64,000 nt of DNA from Halieaceae bacterium UBA5044. GTDB taxonomy: Bacteria; Pseudomonadota; Gammaproteobacteria; Pseudomonadales; Halieaceae. A program made the translations under genes and the position numbers. The DNA lies in the NCBI GenBank assembly GCA_002416125.1, contig DIBU01000001.1, positions 1-64,000 on the forward strand, written 5' to 3'. This document shows, piece by piece, positions 1 through 8,589 of the stretch (positions are counted from its first letter, which is position 1; each line of letters opens with the position of its first letter). The notes beneath the pieces were generated by a model. It was not told the origin of the DNA. It worked only from the letters and a program-made list of their open reading frames with translations, and did not search any database.

Positions 1-22
1 CCGGAAATGCGCGATGAACCAT
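1..22 (-). CDS. possible start of a further operon gene (partial)
   Basis: On the minus strand an ATG at 22 opens a frame reading MVHRAFP before the window edge. An AGG lies about 8 bases upstream, across a run of A residues, and could serve as ribosome binding site. It starts 24 bases after the stop of the acetoacetate-decarboxylase-like gene, so it would be the next gene of the same operon. Too little is visible to name a product; it may also be non-coding. Confidence 0.3.
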
Positions 23-46
23 TTTTTTTGCCTGTGACGGGGCCGC

Positions 47-829
47 TCAGGTGCGCAGCGGCCCGCCCTGGGTGCCCTTCCAGCGGGAACCGGAAATGGT
101 ATCCGTGAAGGGTTTGAAGGCCTCCGGGTCGAGCTTGCCTGCCAGCTTGATCTCCCGCCCGAGGAACGTTGGCCACCACAGGTGGGCCGAAATCTGCTCA
201 CGCAGTGGCAAGCGGCTCGCCAGCGGATCCCAGGGACTGTCGTGCAGCACCAGCTCACCGTCCACACGCTCCTTCCAGGCACAGCCGTAGCGGCTCAGCA
301 CATGAACCACATGCGGCGGGAAGTCATAGCCGTGGGCCGCATCCGGCATCACACCGACCGCCAGGGAAAACTTCACCCACCACTCGTGCATGTCGAATTC
401 TGCCTGCGGCTCGTTCTCACCACTCGCCGTGCCGCGAAACTCGACAAATGTGTAGCCCTGGTGCGTGCAGCGTGCACGCACCGCGGACCCCAGCCGATAG
501 TAGTCAGTCTCGCAGGGATACTTGGGCTGACCATTGTGGTCGCGGCTGATAAAAATCGCCGATTCCTGATCAATCCCGTAGCCCAGGGCATACTCCCCCG
601 CGATACCGTTGTAGTCGGCATTCACGGTTTGCAGGATGCCGTACTCGGGCTCATCCGGCACTGGCACGTTATAGATTGTCAGGTTGACGTAGGGATCAGC
701 CCCGGGCGTGATACCCGGGGGCAGCACGGCGGCGATGGCCTCCGGGTCCGTGCGGTAAACAATCTTGAGCATCGGCCAATTGGCGATATCGCCCGTATTG
801 CCCTGTGGGGCAGCTGTTGCTGTGGACAT
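47..829 (-). CDS. acetoacetate decarboxylase family protein
   Basis: A 260-residue cytoplasmic protein without signal peptide that resembles the acetoacetate decarboxylase (ADC) fold family. The N-terminal part (IVYRTDPEAIAAVLPPGI, about residues 23-40) is the typical ADC opening, in which bulky polar ligands are bound by a beta-barrel. Members of this family decarboxylate beta-keto acids through a Schiff-base lysine or act as hydrolases or dehydratases in degradation and polyketide pathways; the actual reaction here is unknown. ATG at 829 follows an AAGGAAG ribosome binding site. It is the fourth gene of a minus-strand run with amidohydrolase, Rieske oxygenase and SDR genes, which suggests a ring or keto-acid catabolic step. 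Confidence 0.8.
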   Translation of the reverse strand: MSTATAAPQGNTGDIANWPMLKIVYRTDPEAIAAVLPPGITPGADPYVNLTIYNVPVPDEPEYGILQTVNADYNGIAGEYALGYGIDQESAIFISRDHNGQPKYPCETDYYRLGSAVRARCTHQGYTFVEFRGTASGENEPQAEFDMHEWWVKFSLAVGVMPDAAHGYDFPPHVVHVLSRYGCAWKERVDGELVLHDSPWDPLASRLPLREQISAHLWWPTFLGREIKLAGKLDPEAFKPFTDTISGSRWKGTQGGPLRT

Positions 830-872
830 CGTTTATCTTCCTTATTGTGGTTATTACAGTCCTGAAGTGTGT

Positions 873-1754
873 TCAGCCGCCCACCATGGCGGGCACCGGC
901 GTTGTGCGGTTCAGGATCATCTCGGCCCGGGCCCGGATCTTCTCATCGGTTTCCGGTGTTGTTGCCAGCAGCCAGAAGGCATCCTGCTCCAGGCCCGCCA
1001 CCGCCATTGCCGCCACCTCGTCGGGGTGTGTGGTCTGCAGCTCAATGCCGTATTCCGCCGCCATGCGCTTCATATCCTCCACCGAACTGATCCCGGAGGC
1101 GTTGCCCTCAACCTCTTTCTTCAACGCTTCCGGGCGCACCCGCCCTGAGTTGAACAAGCCCGTCTCAACCACGTGCGGGCCCGGGAACAGCGCGCTGACC
1201 TTGACCGGGCTCTGCGCCGCCTGCACCTGATAGTGCAGATTTTCGGTGATGGCGTGCACGGCGGCCTTGCTGGCGGTGTAGATGGGTGCATCCGGGAACA
1301 CCAGCAGTGCGCCGTTACCGGAGCCCGTGACAACAAAGTGCGCCGGCTCGTTGGCGGCGATCAGTCGCGGCATGAAGACACGAATGGAGTTGATGACGCC
1401 CCAGATATTGACGTTGAAACACCACTGCCAGTCTTTTTCCGAGTAGTCCCACATGGCACCGGATTCGCCGGCGCCAATACCGGCGTTGGCGAATACCAGT
1501 TGCACGCCACCGAAGTGCTCGCTGGCGACATTCGCAAGGCTCTCCAGGCTGGCGGCGCTGGTGACATCGCAATGCGCGACCCGCGCTTCGATACCTTCGG
1601 CGGCGAGGGCCTGGTCGATATCCTGCATGGCCGCCTCGTCCACGTCGCCGACCACAATGCGCGCACCGCGACGGCCAAGGGCGAAGGCCAGTGACCGGCC
1701 TACACCGCTTGCGCCGCCGGTGATAACGGCGACCTTACCTGTAAAATCCTGCAT
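873..1754 (-). CDS. SDR family NAD(P)-dependent oxidoreductase
   Basis: A 293-residue classical short-chain dehydrogenase/reductase. The N-terminal Rossmann motif TGGASGVGRS (about residues 12-21) binds NAD(P). An Asn-Ala-Gly stretch (FANAGIGAG) and the YTASKAAV motif, with catalytic Tyr and Lys and an upstream Ser in VTGSGNG, complete the active site. Length is slightly above the usual 250 residues because of a longer C-terminal region. Its start lies one base after the Rieske gene stop, so the two are almost certainly co-transcribed. It probably oxidises a hydroxyl or reduces a keto group of the operon's substrate; substrate not deducible. Confidence 0.9.
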   Translation of the reverse strand: MQDFTGKVAVITGGASGVGRSLAFALGRRGARIVVGDVDEAAMQDIDQALAAEGIEARVAHCDVTSAASLESLANVASEHFGGVQLVFANAGIGAGESGAMWDYSEKDWQWCFNVNIWGVINSIRVFMPRLIAANEPAHFVVTGSGNGALLVFPDAPIYTASKAAVHAITENLHYQVQAAQSPVKVSALFPGPHVVETGLFNSGRVRPEALKKEVEGNASGISSVEDMKRMAAEYGIELQTTHPDEVAAMAVAGLEQDAFWLLATTPETDEKIRARAEMILNRTTPVPAMVGG

Positions 1755-1755
1755 A

Positions 1756-2721
1756 TCAGCTTATGTCCTCAGCGTTGATGTAGAACTGGCGCACCCATTT
1801 GCGGTACAGCACCAGGGTTTTGTCCTCTCGACAGAAGACCGGTTTGTGCTTGTGTACTTTGTTCGCCCAGATCGGGTAGTCGTCCTGGATGCCCGCGATG
1901 ATGCCTTTCATCACATCGTCACCGGCCAGGTCCTCGATCTCCCGGCGCACGGTGAGCGTCCAGCGCAGCAGGGTGGTGTGGCGATCGATCGGCTGGGCGC
2001 TGTTATACACCACCATTTCCGCGTTCGGGCCATAGCTGGTGCGCACGACGGCGAGGCCGGGGTTCAGCACCATGGCGTGCAACTGGCTGGGAAACTGCGA
2101 CTGGCTGGAGTCCGAGCGCAGGTGCAGGGTGCGTCCATCCTCGTCCACGGTCACCTCCGACGGTGGCACATCGGGCTGTTTGTGCACGTAGCGGAAGTGC
2201 ACCGGGTCGCAGGAGTTCTCCGCGATATCCTGAATGTGGGCGGGCACTTCGAATTCCGCGTAGCGCGGCGCCGTCCAGTGTTCGTCACCCAGCTCTGCCA
2301 GCTTGGGCAGGGGCCATTTTGGCGCCAGATTCTGCGGGTGGAACCAGATGTACACCTCGCCATTGCCCTCCTCGGTGTGCCAGGTGCGGATCCGTGCCCG
2401 CTCGGGTATCTCGTCACAGTAGGGGATCTCGACACAGGTGCCCTGCGTGTCGAACCGCCAGCCGTGGAAGGGACAGCGCAGGGATTCGCCGACAACCCGC
2501 CCCTCGACACCCAGGTGCGCACCGAGGTGCGGGCAAAAGGCATCCTGCAGCACGGCCTGGCCGGAGCGTGTGCGATAGAGGGCGAACTCACGGTCAAAGG
2601 CGTGCACACGCTTTACCTCGCCGACCTGCAACTCGTGGCTGCGGGCCACGGAGTACCAGCCCATCGGGAACTCCGGTGTGGTATTGGTCTTGGACTCGCA
2701 GGCTTCGACAATTCTGGTCAT
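1756..2721 (-). CDS. Rieske 2Fe-2S oxygenase (KshA-like alpha subunit)
   Basis: A 321-residue terminal oxygenase. The Rieske cluster ligands are seen as C63-P-H65 and C83-P-F-H86. The mononuclear iron site is the NSCDPVHFRYVH stretch, with N169, D172, H175 and H180 in the usual N-x2-D-x2-H-x4-H spacing. Size and layout resemble 3-ketosteroid 9-alpha-hydroxylase oxygenase and related ring-hydroxylating enzymes, which need a separate ferredoxin reductase not found in this window. I chose the ATG at 2721 because it overlaps the amidohydrolase stop by ATGA and gives a normal N-terminus; the upstream extension would run inside that gene. Substrate unknown; a cyclic terpenoid, steroid or aromatic compound is inference. 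Confidence 0.88.
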   Translation of the reverse strand: MTRIVEACESKTNTTPEFPMGWYSVARSHELQVGEVKRVHAFDREFALYRTRSGQAVLQDAFCPHLGAHLGVEGRVVGESLRCPFHGWRFDTQGTCVEIPYCDEIPERARIRTWHTEEGNGEVYIWFHPQNLAPKWPLPKLAELGDEHWTAPRYAEFEVPAHIQDIAENSCDPVHFRYVHKQPDVPPSEVTVDEDGRTLHLRSDSSQSQFPSQLHAMVLNPGLAVVRTSYGPNAEMVVYNSAQPIDRHTTLLRWTLTVRREIEDLAGDDVMKGIIAGIQDDYPIWANKVHKHKPVFCREDKTLVLYRKWVRQFYINAEDIS

Positions 2722-3950
2722 GCGGCTTCTCCTGTGGCATGGAAGATAGCGCTGCTGGGGCCGATCTTGTCGGCGACGGCCTGCAAGCGGTTGCGGTCCA
2801 GGCCGTACCAGGCGATCGCATTTTCGCCGAGAATCTTGCGTCCATCGGCCTCGGGAATGCCGGCGAAGGTCTCCAGGTAATACTGCTGGGTGTTGGGCCA
2901 GGTACCCTCGGGGTGCGGGTAGTCGCTGCCCCACATCATCTTGTCCACGCCCAGCACGCCGCGCAGCTCGATGTCCCTGCGCGGCACACAGGAGGCACCC
3001 ACCGCGATGTTGCGCTGGAAGTACTCACCCGGCGACATCGACAGGTGGCTGCGGAAATCGCCCAGTTTGGCCGAGAACTGCACATCAAAGTAATTGTGGT
3101 CCAGCAGGCGCAGCCACGGCGGCAGCATGAACACGGTGCCGCCCTCTGTCATCACCGCCTTGAGGCGCGGGAAGCGCTCGAACACGCCGCCCCAGATCAT
3201 GAAGGTCAGGGGACGGTAGAGCCACCACATCACCTCGGAGACATAGATACCCATGGCGCCGGGGAGCTGGTCGCTGAGATCTTCTGCCGGCCACTGCTTG
3301 CCGAAGTATTCGGGCTGCGGCGCGGGCCCTGAGTGGAAGTGGATGATCACACCCAGGTCCTGGCAGACCTCCCAGAATGGGTCGTACTTGACGTGGTGAT
3401 AGGGGTCATTGTCGCCCCAGAGTGTTGGAATCATCACCGACTTGAGGCCGTTGTCGACGCACCAGCGCACGGCCTCAACCGCCTGCTGTACATCCCACAA
3501 CAGGGGAATCGAGGCCACGCCGATGTGGCGCGCAGGATCGTTGGCGCAGAACTCCGCCAGCCAGCGGTTGTGGGCCATGGCACCGGCCCACTGCAGTTCC
3601 GGCACGGCGTCACGGGGCGACAGTCCCAGCCCCGCGCCGAAGGGCGGGGTGTTCATCTCGGTGATGCCATCGGGGAAAATCACTTCAGCGGCAATACCGT
3701 CGCTGGCGAGCATCTTGATGCGCTCATCGTAGCTCCAGGCACCCGTCAGCTGCTGCTGGATCGGCGCGCGCCAGGCATCGTTGATTTCCTTGATCAGGAA
3801 GCTCTGCTCGGCCTTCTGTGTCATCTCCATCTGCACCGGTACCGCCACATCCATGATGTCGTGGTACTTGGATTCCACATAGGGCTTGTAATCGGTGATA
3901 TGGAGGCCTGCGTGGCAGTCGGACGACACCACAATCAATTTATCGGACAT
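2718..3950 (-). CDS. amidohydrolase family protein (amidohydrolase_2 TIM barrel)
   Basis: A 410-residue metal-dependent hydrolase of the ACMSD/amidohydrolase_2 type. Near the N-terminus VVSSDCHAG supplies the first metal ligands; a HFHSGP stretch in mid-protein gives the barrel histidine and MWGSDYPHPEGTWPNT near residue 330 gives the catalytic Asp. Members hydrolyse or decarboxylate ring-cleavage products and cyclic acids. It is the first gene of the operon, starting at an ATG with AGAAGG upstream and a sigma-70-like promoter at 3979-4007. Its stop overlaps the start of the Rieske oxygenase gene by four bases, which indicates translational coupling. Confidence 0.88.
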   Translation of the reverse strand: MSDKLIVVSSDCHAGLHITDYKPYVESKYHDIMDVAVPVQMEMTQKAEQSFLIKEINDAWRAPIQQQLTGAWSYDERIKMLASDGIAAEVIFPDGITEMNTPPFGAGLGLSPRDAVPELQWAGAMAHNRWLAEFCANDPARHIGVASIPLLWDVQQAVEAVRWCVDNGLKSVMIPTLWGDNDPYHHVKYDPFWEVCQDLGVIIHFHSGPAPQPEYFGKQWPAEDLSDQLPGAMGIYVSEVMWWLYRPLTFMIWGGVFERFPRLKAVMTEGGTVFMLPPWLRLLDHNYFDVQFSAKLGDFRSHLSMSPGEYFQRNIAVGASCVPRRDIELRGVLGVDKMMWGSDYPHPEGTWPNTQQYYLETFAGIPEADGRKILGENAIAWYGLDRNRLQAVADKIGPSSAIFHATGEAA

Positions 3951-3978
3951 GACCTTCTCTCTCTGCGGTTGGCACTAA

Positions 3979-4007
3979 ATTATCGGTTAGGGTCTGGCGC
4001 TGCACAA
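3979..4007 (-). promoter_or_regulatory. predicted sigma-70 promoter of the Rieske/amidohydrolase operon
   Basis: On the minus strand TTGTGC (4007-4002) and GATAAT (3984-3979) are separated by exactly 17 bases. The -10 box matches consensus at five of six positions; the -35 is weaker. It lies 29 bases upstream of the amidohydrolase start. The neighbouring palindrome at 4014-4023 abuts the -35 box and could hold a regulator. Confidence 0.5.
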
Positions 4008-4013
4008 AAATTG

Positions 4014-4023
4014 CACACGTGTG
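4014..4023. promoter_or_regulatory. palindrome CACACGTGTG, candidate operator
   Basis: A perfect 10-base palindrome lies directly upstream of the predicted -35 box of the amidohydrolase promoter, in the 232-base divergent region shared with the subtilase gene. It sits among related TGCACA and TGTACA hexamers (4001-4006, 4012-4017, 4022-4027). The position suggests binding by a dimeric regulator such as a TetR-family protein. No regulator gene is adjacent, so the binding protein is unknown. Confidence 0.35.
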
Positions 4024-4182
4024 TACAAATTAGAGCAATGTTTTTGTAAAAGCAACAAATCCACCGCTTTTCATGGGCAGGATCAGGACAGCGCAGGGGC
4101 GCCTGCAGCCCACGTTGCAGGGGCGGATTCCTGCGCCGCGTTTGCCGCTATACTGCGACGGAGCCCTGCCGGAAACCAGGAT

Positions 4183-7044
4183 ATGTCACAGCAACACTAC
4201 AGCACGGGACACCGTATCGGACAGCGATGCGTCGGACTGCTATGCCTGGCGGCGTTGCTGGCAGCCTGCGGTGGCGGCGGGGGTGGCGGCGCCGCACAAC
4301 CCGCAGTCAATCAGCCTCCGGTTGCCCAGGCAACAGCCCCCGCTACGGTGGCGGGAGGCAGCCAGGTCACCCTGGACGGCAGCGGCTCCAGGGACGTTGA
4401 TGGCAGCATCAGCCGCTACGAATGGCGCCAGACCCAGGGGCCCGCCGTCACGCTGGCGGGCAGCGACACCGCAAGCGCCCGCTTCACAGCGCCGCAGAGC
4501 AGCGCCGACCTTGTCCTCGCCTTCTCACTGACAGTGACCGACAACGAAGGCGCCAGCGGCACTGCGTCCACCACCGTGGCGGTGACCGGCAATGCGCTCA
4601 CCCGCTGGGAGCTGAGCGGCAGCGTACTGGCCGCCAGCAGCCAGGCGGTGGACGGCGACACCAACGACACCGCGAGCCTCTACACGGCCAACGATACGCC
4701 GGCGAGCGCGCAGCCCCTCGCCAACCCGGTGACGCTGGGTGGCTATGTGAACCAGCCCGGCACCGGTGCCGAAGGGCGCTCGCAGGTCACGGGTGATATC
4801 GATGACTATTTCCGCCTGGAGCTGCTTGAGGGGCAGTCAGTCACCCTGCTGGTGGCGGACTTCGAGGACGCGGATGCCGACCTGTACCTGTACAGTGAAG
4901 ACGGCGAGGTCGTGGACTTTTCCGTTGAAACCGGCGAAATCGAAACCGTCAGTGCACCGGAACGTGGCAGCTACCTGGTCAACGTATCGGCCTTTGTCGG
5001 CGCCACCAACTATATCCTCGCGGTGGGCAGCCCTGCCCTGCCCGGCGCCCGTGTCGACGCAGAGCTGGTCCATGGGGAGGTGATTGTCGAATTCGCCGAG
5101 GGCGACCTGCTCGCCCCCGGCTTCTTCCATGCCGACCTCGCCTACCAGATGGGTATGCAGGAGCGCGCCGGTGGCCCGGGGCGTGCCCGCCTGCTGGAAA
5201 TCCTCGCCGGCCAGGCGGAACGCCAGCGACTGGGCACGGGGGCACAGCGCGCGGATGATTTCCGCTCCGCGCCGCTGCGCGAGCGGTGGGAAACCCTGAT
5301 CAGCGTCAAGCAGCTGCGCCAGCAGGCCGACGTGCGCCATGCGGAACCCAACTACCGACTGCGTCCTGCACTGGAACCCAACGACAACGCCTACGGCCTG
5401 CAATGGCACTACCCGCTGATCGGGCTGCCGGCAGCCTGGGACGTGACCGTCGGTGATCCCGGCGTGATCGTGGCGGTCGTCGATACCGGCGTTCTTTCCG
5501 GCCACCCCGACCTCGCCGGCCAGCTGGTACCGGGCTATGACTTTGTGCGCGACCCGGCGGCCGACGGCAACGGTATCGACCCCAATCCCGAAGACCCGGG
5601 CAACCGCGCCAACCCCGGCAACAGCCGGTTCCACGGCACCCATGTCGCCGGCACCATCGCGGCACGGGGCAACAACCGTATCGGTGTTGCAGGCGTCGCC
5701 TGGGGCGCCCGCGTCATGCCCCTGCGGGCGCTGGACGACGACGGCGGCACGTCCTACGACGTGGCTCAGTCGGTGCGTTTTGCCGCGGGTCTGGCCAATG
5801 ATTCCGGCACCTTTCCCGCAACGCCCGCAGCCATCATCAACCTGAGCCTGAGCGGCGAGGGCTTCAGCGAGATCAACCAGTCTCTGTATCGAGAGCTGCG
5901 TGAGCGCGGCACCATCGTCGTCGCCTCGGCGGGCAATGAGGCCACCAGCACGCCCGCCTACCCGGCCGCCTACGATGGCGTGATTGCCGTGTCGGCGGTG
6001 GACGCCCAGCGTGAACTGGCCAGCTACAGCAACCGCGGGGCGTCCATTGATATTGCGGCACCCGGCGGTGATGGCAGCACGGATTTCAACGGCGACGGGT
6101 ATCCGGATGGGGTGCTGAGCACCAGCGGATCCGCGGAGGCCGGACGCGTGGAGTTCGCCTACACCTTCCTCAATGGCACGTCGATGGCTGCACCGCACGT
6201 CGCGGGGGTCATCGCGCTGATGAAAAGCATCAACCCCGAACTCAACGGGCCACAGGTGGAATCGCTGTTACAGAGCGGCAGCCTCACGGATGACCTGGGC
6301 GCAACGGGACGGGACGACCGCTACGGCCACGGGCTGGTCAATGCCCGCAAGGCTGTGGCGGCGGCACTGGACAGCATTGGCGAGGTATTTGCACCGCCGG
6401 CCGCCCTGCGCGCGTCCAGCCAGTCGCTGAACTTCGGCGGCACGCGGGAGCAGCTGGAGATCACCCTCAGCAACGGCGGTGGCGGTGCGCTGCAAGTCCT
6501 GGATATCAGCAGCGATGCGCCCTGGCTCAGCGTCTCGGCGCTGGCGGTGGACGCCAGTGGTCTCGGCCGCTACCGGCTTCAGGTTGACCGCGATGGCCTG
6601 ACCGACGGTCTCTACGCCGCCAATGTCAGCGCGCGCTCCAGCGCCAACAGCCTGCAGATTCGGGCGCTGCTGTCGGTGGGGGATGCGGCGGTCGCCGACG
6701 TCGGTGTCGTGTACATCATTGTCTACGACCCGGCGCTGGATGCAGCGGTCGCACAGAGCGTGGCGCGAGCAGAAGCCGGGCGCTATGCGTTCCGGTTCCG
6801 CGATCTTGCCGCAGGCAACTACCAGCTGTTTGCCGGTACCGACGCCGACAACGACCTCTTCATCTGTGATGCTGGCGAGGCCTGCGGAGCCTGGCTGACA
6901 ACCGACGAGCCCGGCCTGATCGTGCTCGACCGCAACCGTGACGCCATCGACTTTCCGGTGGAGCACTTCATCAGCCTGCCGAGTGGCCCCGACGCCAGCG
7001 CCGGCAACCCGGACCCACAGCGTGGACTGGGCAGGATGCGCTGA
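4183..7044 (+). CDS. S8 family subtilisin-like serine peptidase, lipoprotein with PKD and PPC domains
   Basis: A 953-residue exported protease. The signal peptide ends in a lipobox (L-A-A-C29) followed by a run of seven glycines, so it should be an outer-membrane-anchored lipoprotein. A PKD-like domain covers about residues 45-135 (SGSRDVDGSISRYEW). A pre-peptidase C-terminal (PPC) domain covers about 195-300 (DDYFRLELLEGQSVTLLV). The S8 catalytic domain follows with D434 (VVDTGV), H484 (HGTHVAGT) and S667 (GTSMAAPHVAG). A beta-rich C-terminal region of some 250 residues follows. I chose ATG 4183, preceded by CCAGG, because it places the signal peptide at the start. The accessory domains lie before the protease domain, whereas PKD and PPC are usually C-terminal. 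Confidence 0.93.
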   Translation: MSQQHYSTGHRIGQRCVGLLCLAALLAACGGGGGGGAAQPAVNQPPVAQATAPATVAGGSQVTLDGSGSRDVDGSISRYEWRQTQGPAVTLAGSDTASARFTAPQSSADLVLAFSLTVTDNEGASGTASTTVAVTGNALTRWELSGSVLAASSQAVDGDTNDTASLYTANDTPASAQPLANPVTLGGYVNQPGTGAEGRSQVTGDIDDYFRLELLEGQSVTLLVADFEDADADLYLYSEDGEVVDFSVETGEIETVSAPERGSYLVNVSAFVGATNYILAVGSPALPGARVDAELVHGEVIVEFAEGDLLAPGFFHADLAYQMGMQERAGGPGRARLLEILAGQAERQRLGTGAQRADDFRSAPLRERWETLISVKQLRQQADVRHAEPNYRLRPALEPNDNAYGLQWHYPLIGLPAAWDVTVGDPGVIVAVVDTGVLSGHPDLAGQLVPGYDFVRDPAADGNGIDPNPEDPGNRANPGNSRFHGTHVAGTIAARGNNRIGVAGVAWGARVMPLRALDDDGGTSYDVAQSVRFAAGLANDSGTFPATPAAIINLSLSGEGFSEINQSLYRELRERGTIVVASAGNEATSTPAYPAAYDGVIAVSAVDAQRELASYSNRGASIDIAAPGGDGSTDFNGDGYPDGVLSTSGSAEAGRVEFAYTFLNGTSMAAPHVAGVIALMKSINPELNGPQVESLLQSGSLTDDLGATGRDDRYGHGLVNARKAVAAALDSIGEVFAPPAALRASSQSLNFGGTREQLEITLSNGGGGALQVLDISSDAPWLSVSALAVDASGLGRYRLQVDRDGLTDGLYAANVSARSSANSLQIRALLSVGDAAVADVGVVYIIVYDPALDAAVAQSVARAEAGRYAFRFRDLAAGNYQLFAGTDADNDLFICDAGEACGAWLTTDEPGLIVLDRNRDAIDFPVEHFISLPSGPDASAGNPDPQRGLGRMR

Positions 7045-7061
7045 AGCCGTAGCGCAATGGC

Positions 7062-7075
7062 TTGATGCAGGTCAA
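7062..7075 (+). promoter_or_regulatory. Anr/FNR box upstream of hemN
   Basis: TTGATGCAGGTCAA matches the FNR/Anr half-sites (TTGAT-N4-RTCAA, one purine variation) with the correct N4 spacing. It is centred about 70 bases before the hemN start codon, a fitting position for class II activation at -41.5 of a short leader. In pseudomonads and E. coli relatives hemN-type genes are known Anr/FNR targets, so low-oxygen induction of hemN is expected here. Confidence 0.7.
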
Positions 7076-7137
7076 CGGCAACCGGGGTAGCGCGCATTAC
7101 ACTGCGCGCTGCTTCTGTCTGTAACAGGCTTCTCGCC

Positions 7138-8556
7138 ATGACCGCACTCTCGCTGCCCACCCCGGGGCTGACCGGGTCTTCACTGTGGGACCCCGCCCTG
7201 ATCGCGCGCTACAATCTTGCTGGGCCGCGCTACACGTCGTACCCCACCGCCGCACAGTTTCAGGACGATGCCGGCGACACGCTGTGGCACGAGGCGATAG
7301 ACGCCAGCAATGCGGCAGGTGCGCCGCTGTCACTGTATTTCCACATCCCGTTCTGCAACACCGTCTGCTACTACTGCGCCTGCAACAAGATCATCACTGC
7401 AAACCGGCAGCGGGCCACGGACTACCTGCAGTTGCTGTACCGGGAAATCGCCCTGCAGGCCGATGCTGTCCGGCCCGGACGTATTGTGCGCCAGCTGCAC
7501 TGGGGTGGAGGCACACCGACCTACATTTCAGATGACGAGATGCAGGCGTTGATGGCGCAAACCAGGCGACATTTCCAGCTTGCAGATGACGATAGCGGTG
7601 AGTTCTCGATTGAGGTACATCCGGGTGGCATGGAGCCAGCGCGCATCGCACACCTGCGCGGGCTGGGTTTCAACCGGGTGAGTATGGGCGTGCAGGATTT
7701 CGACCCCGATGTACAACAGGCGGTAAACCGATTCAACAGCGTGGAAGAAGTGTCTGCACTGGTGGCGGCGATTCGCAGAGAACGCTTCAAGTCACTGAGC
7801 ATGGACCTGATCTACGGCCTGCCGCGCCAGAGCGAGGGCTCCTTCGCACGCACGCTGGACCAGGTGATCGCGCTACGACCGGACCGTCTCTCCCTGTTCA
7901 ACTACGCGCACATGCCGCAGATGTTCAAGACCCAGCGCCAGATCGACGAACGGCAGCTGCCCGAGCCCGCCGTAAAAATGGCCATCCTGCACCAGAGCAT
8001 TGAGCAATTGCTGGCGGCAGGCTATGAATACATCGGCATGGACCACTTTGCCCTCCCAGGGGACGAGCTGGCACTGGCCCAGATGCAGGGTACCCTGCAC
8101 CGCAATTTTCAGGGCTACTCAACGCACAAGGACTGCGACCTGCTGGCCTTCGGCGTCTCGGCCATCAATGCCCTCGGCAACAGCCACTTCCAGAACCACA
8201 AGGATGAGGCATCCTACGCGCGGGCTATCGAAGCCGGACAACTGCCGCTGGCGAAACGCATCAGCCTCAGCAACGATGACCTGCTGCGCAAGGCAGTCAT
8301 CAACGAGTTGATCTGCAACTTCGGCCTGGACTATGCCGCGATCGAGACACAGTTCGGTATCGATTTTCAGGATTATTTTGCGCCCGAAATGGCGCGCCTG
8401 CCAGCGCTGGCGCGCGACGGCCTGATTGCGCTGGATGCCGGGGGCATTCGTGTCATGCCTGCGGGTCGCCTGCTGGTGCGGCGCCTCTGTATGGAGTTCG
8501 ACGCCTACATCGATCACAGCAAGCTGTCAGGAAACCGGTTCTCGCGCATCATCTAG
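7138..8556 (+). CDS. hemN: oxygen-independent coproporphyrinogen III oxidase
   Basis: A 472-residue radical SAM enzyme that converts coproporphyrinogen III to protoporphyrinogen IX without oxygen, in cytoplasmic heme synthesis. The cluster motif is C73-x3-C77-x2-C80 in FHIPFCNTVCYYCACNK, followed by the GGGTPT motif (about 122-127) used for SAM binding. The N-terminal segment RYNLAGPRYTSYPTAAQF is characteristic of true HemN rather than HemW-like proteins, and the length equals the E. coli enzyme. The Anr/FNR box just upstream implies induction under oxygen limitation. It ends in a convergent hairpin shared with the next minus-strand gene. Confidence 0.97.
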   Translation: MTALSLPTPGLTGSSLWDPALIARYNLAGPRYTSYPTAAQFQDDAGDTLWHEAIDASNAAGAPLSLYFHIPFCNTVCYYCACNKIITANRQRATDYLQLLYREIALQADAVRPGRIVRQLHWGGGTPTYISDDEMQALMAQTRRHFQLADDDSGEFSIEVHPGGMEPARIAHLRGLGFNRVSMGVQDFDPDVQQAVNRFNSVEEVSALVAAIRRERFKSLSMDLIYGLPRQSEGSFARTLDQVIALRPDRLSLFNYAHMPQMFKTQRQIDERQLPEPAVKMAILHQSIEQLLAAGYEYIGMDHFALPGDELALAQMQGTLHRNFQGYSTHKDCDLLAFGVSAINALGNSHFQNHKDEASYARAIEAGQLPLAKRISLSNDDLLRKAVINELICNFGLDYAAIETQFGIDFQDYFAPEMARLPALARDGLIALDAGGIRVMPAGRLLVRRLCMEFDAYIDHSKLSGNRFSRII

Positions 8557-8557
8557 C

Positions 8558-8589
8558 ACGCCTGACGCGCTCCGCACAGAGTCAGGCGT
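8558..8589. terminator. convergent hairpin between hemN and a membrane protein gene
   Basis: Perfect 9-base inverted repeat ACGCCTGAC (8558-8566) and GTCAGGCGT (8581-8589) with a 14-base loop, directly after the hemN stop codon. The right arm includes the stop codon of the opposite-strand gene. No clear T-tract follows, so it may act as a bidirectional RNA 3'-end barrier rather than a classical intrinsic terminator. Confidence 0.5.
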
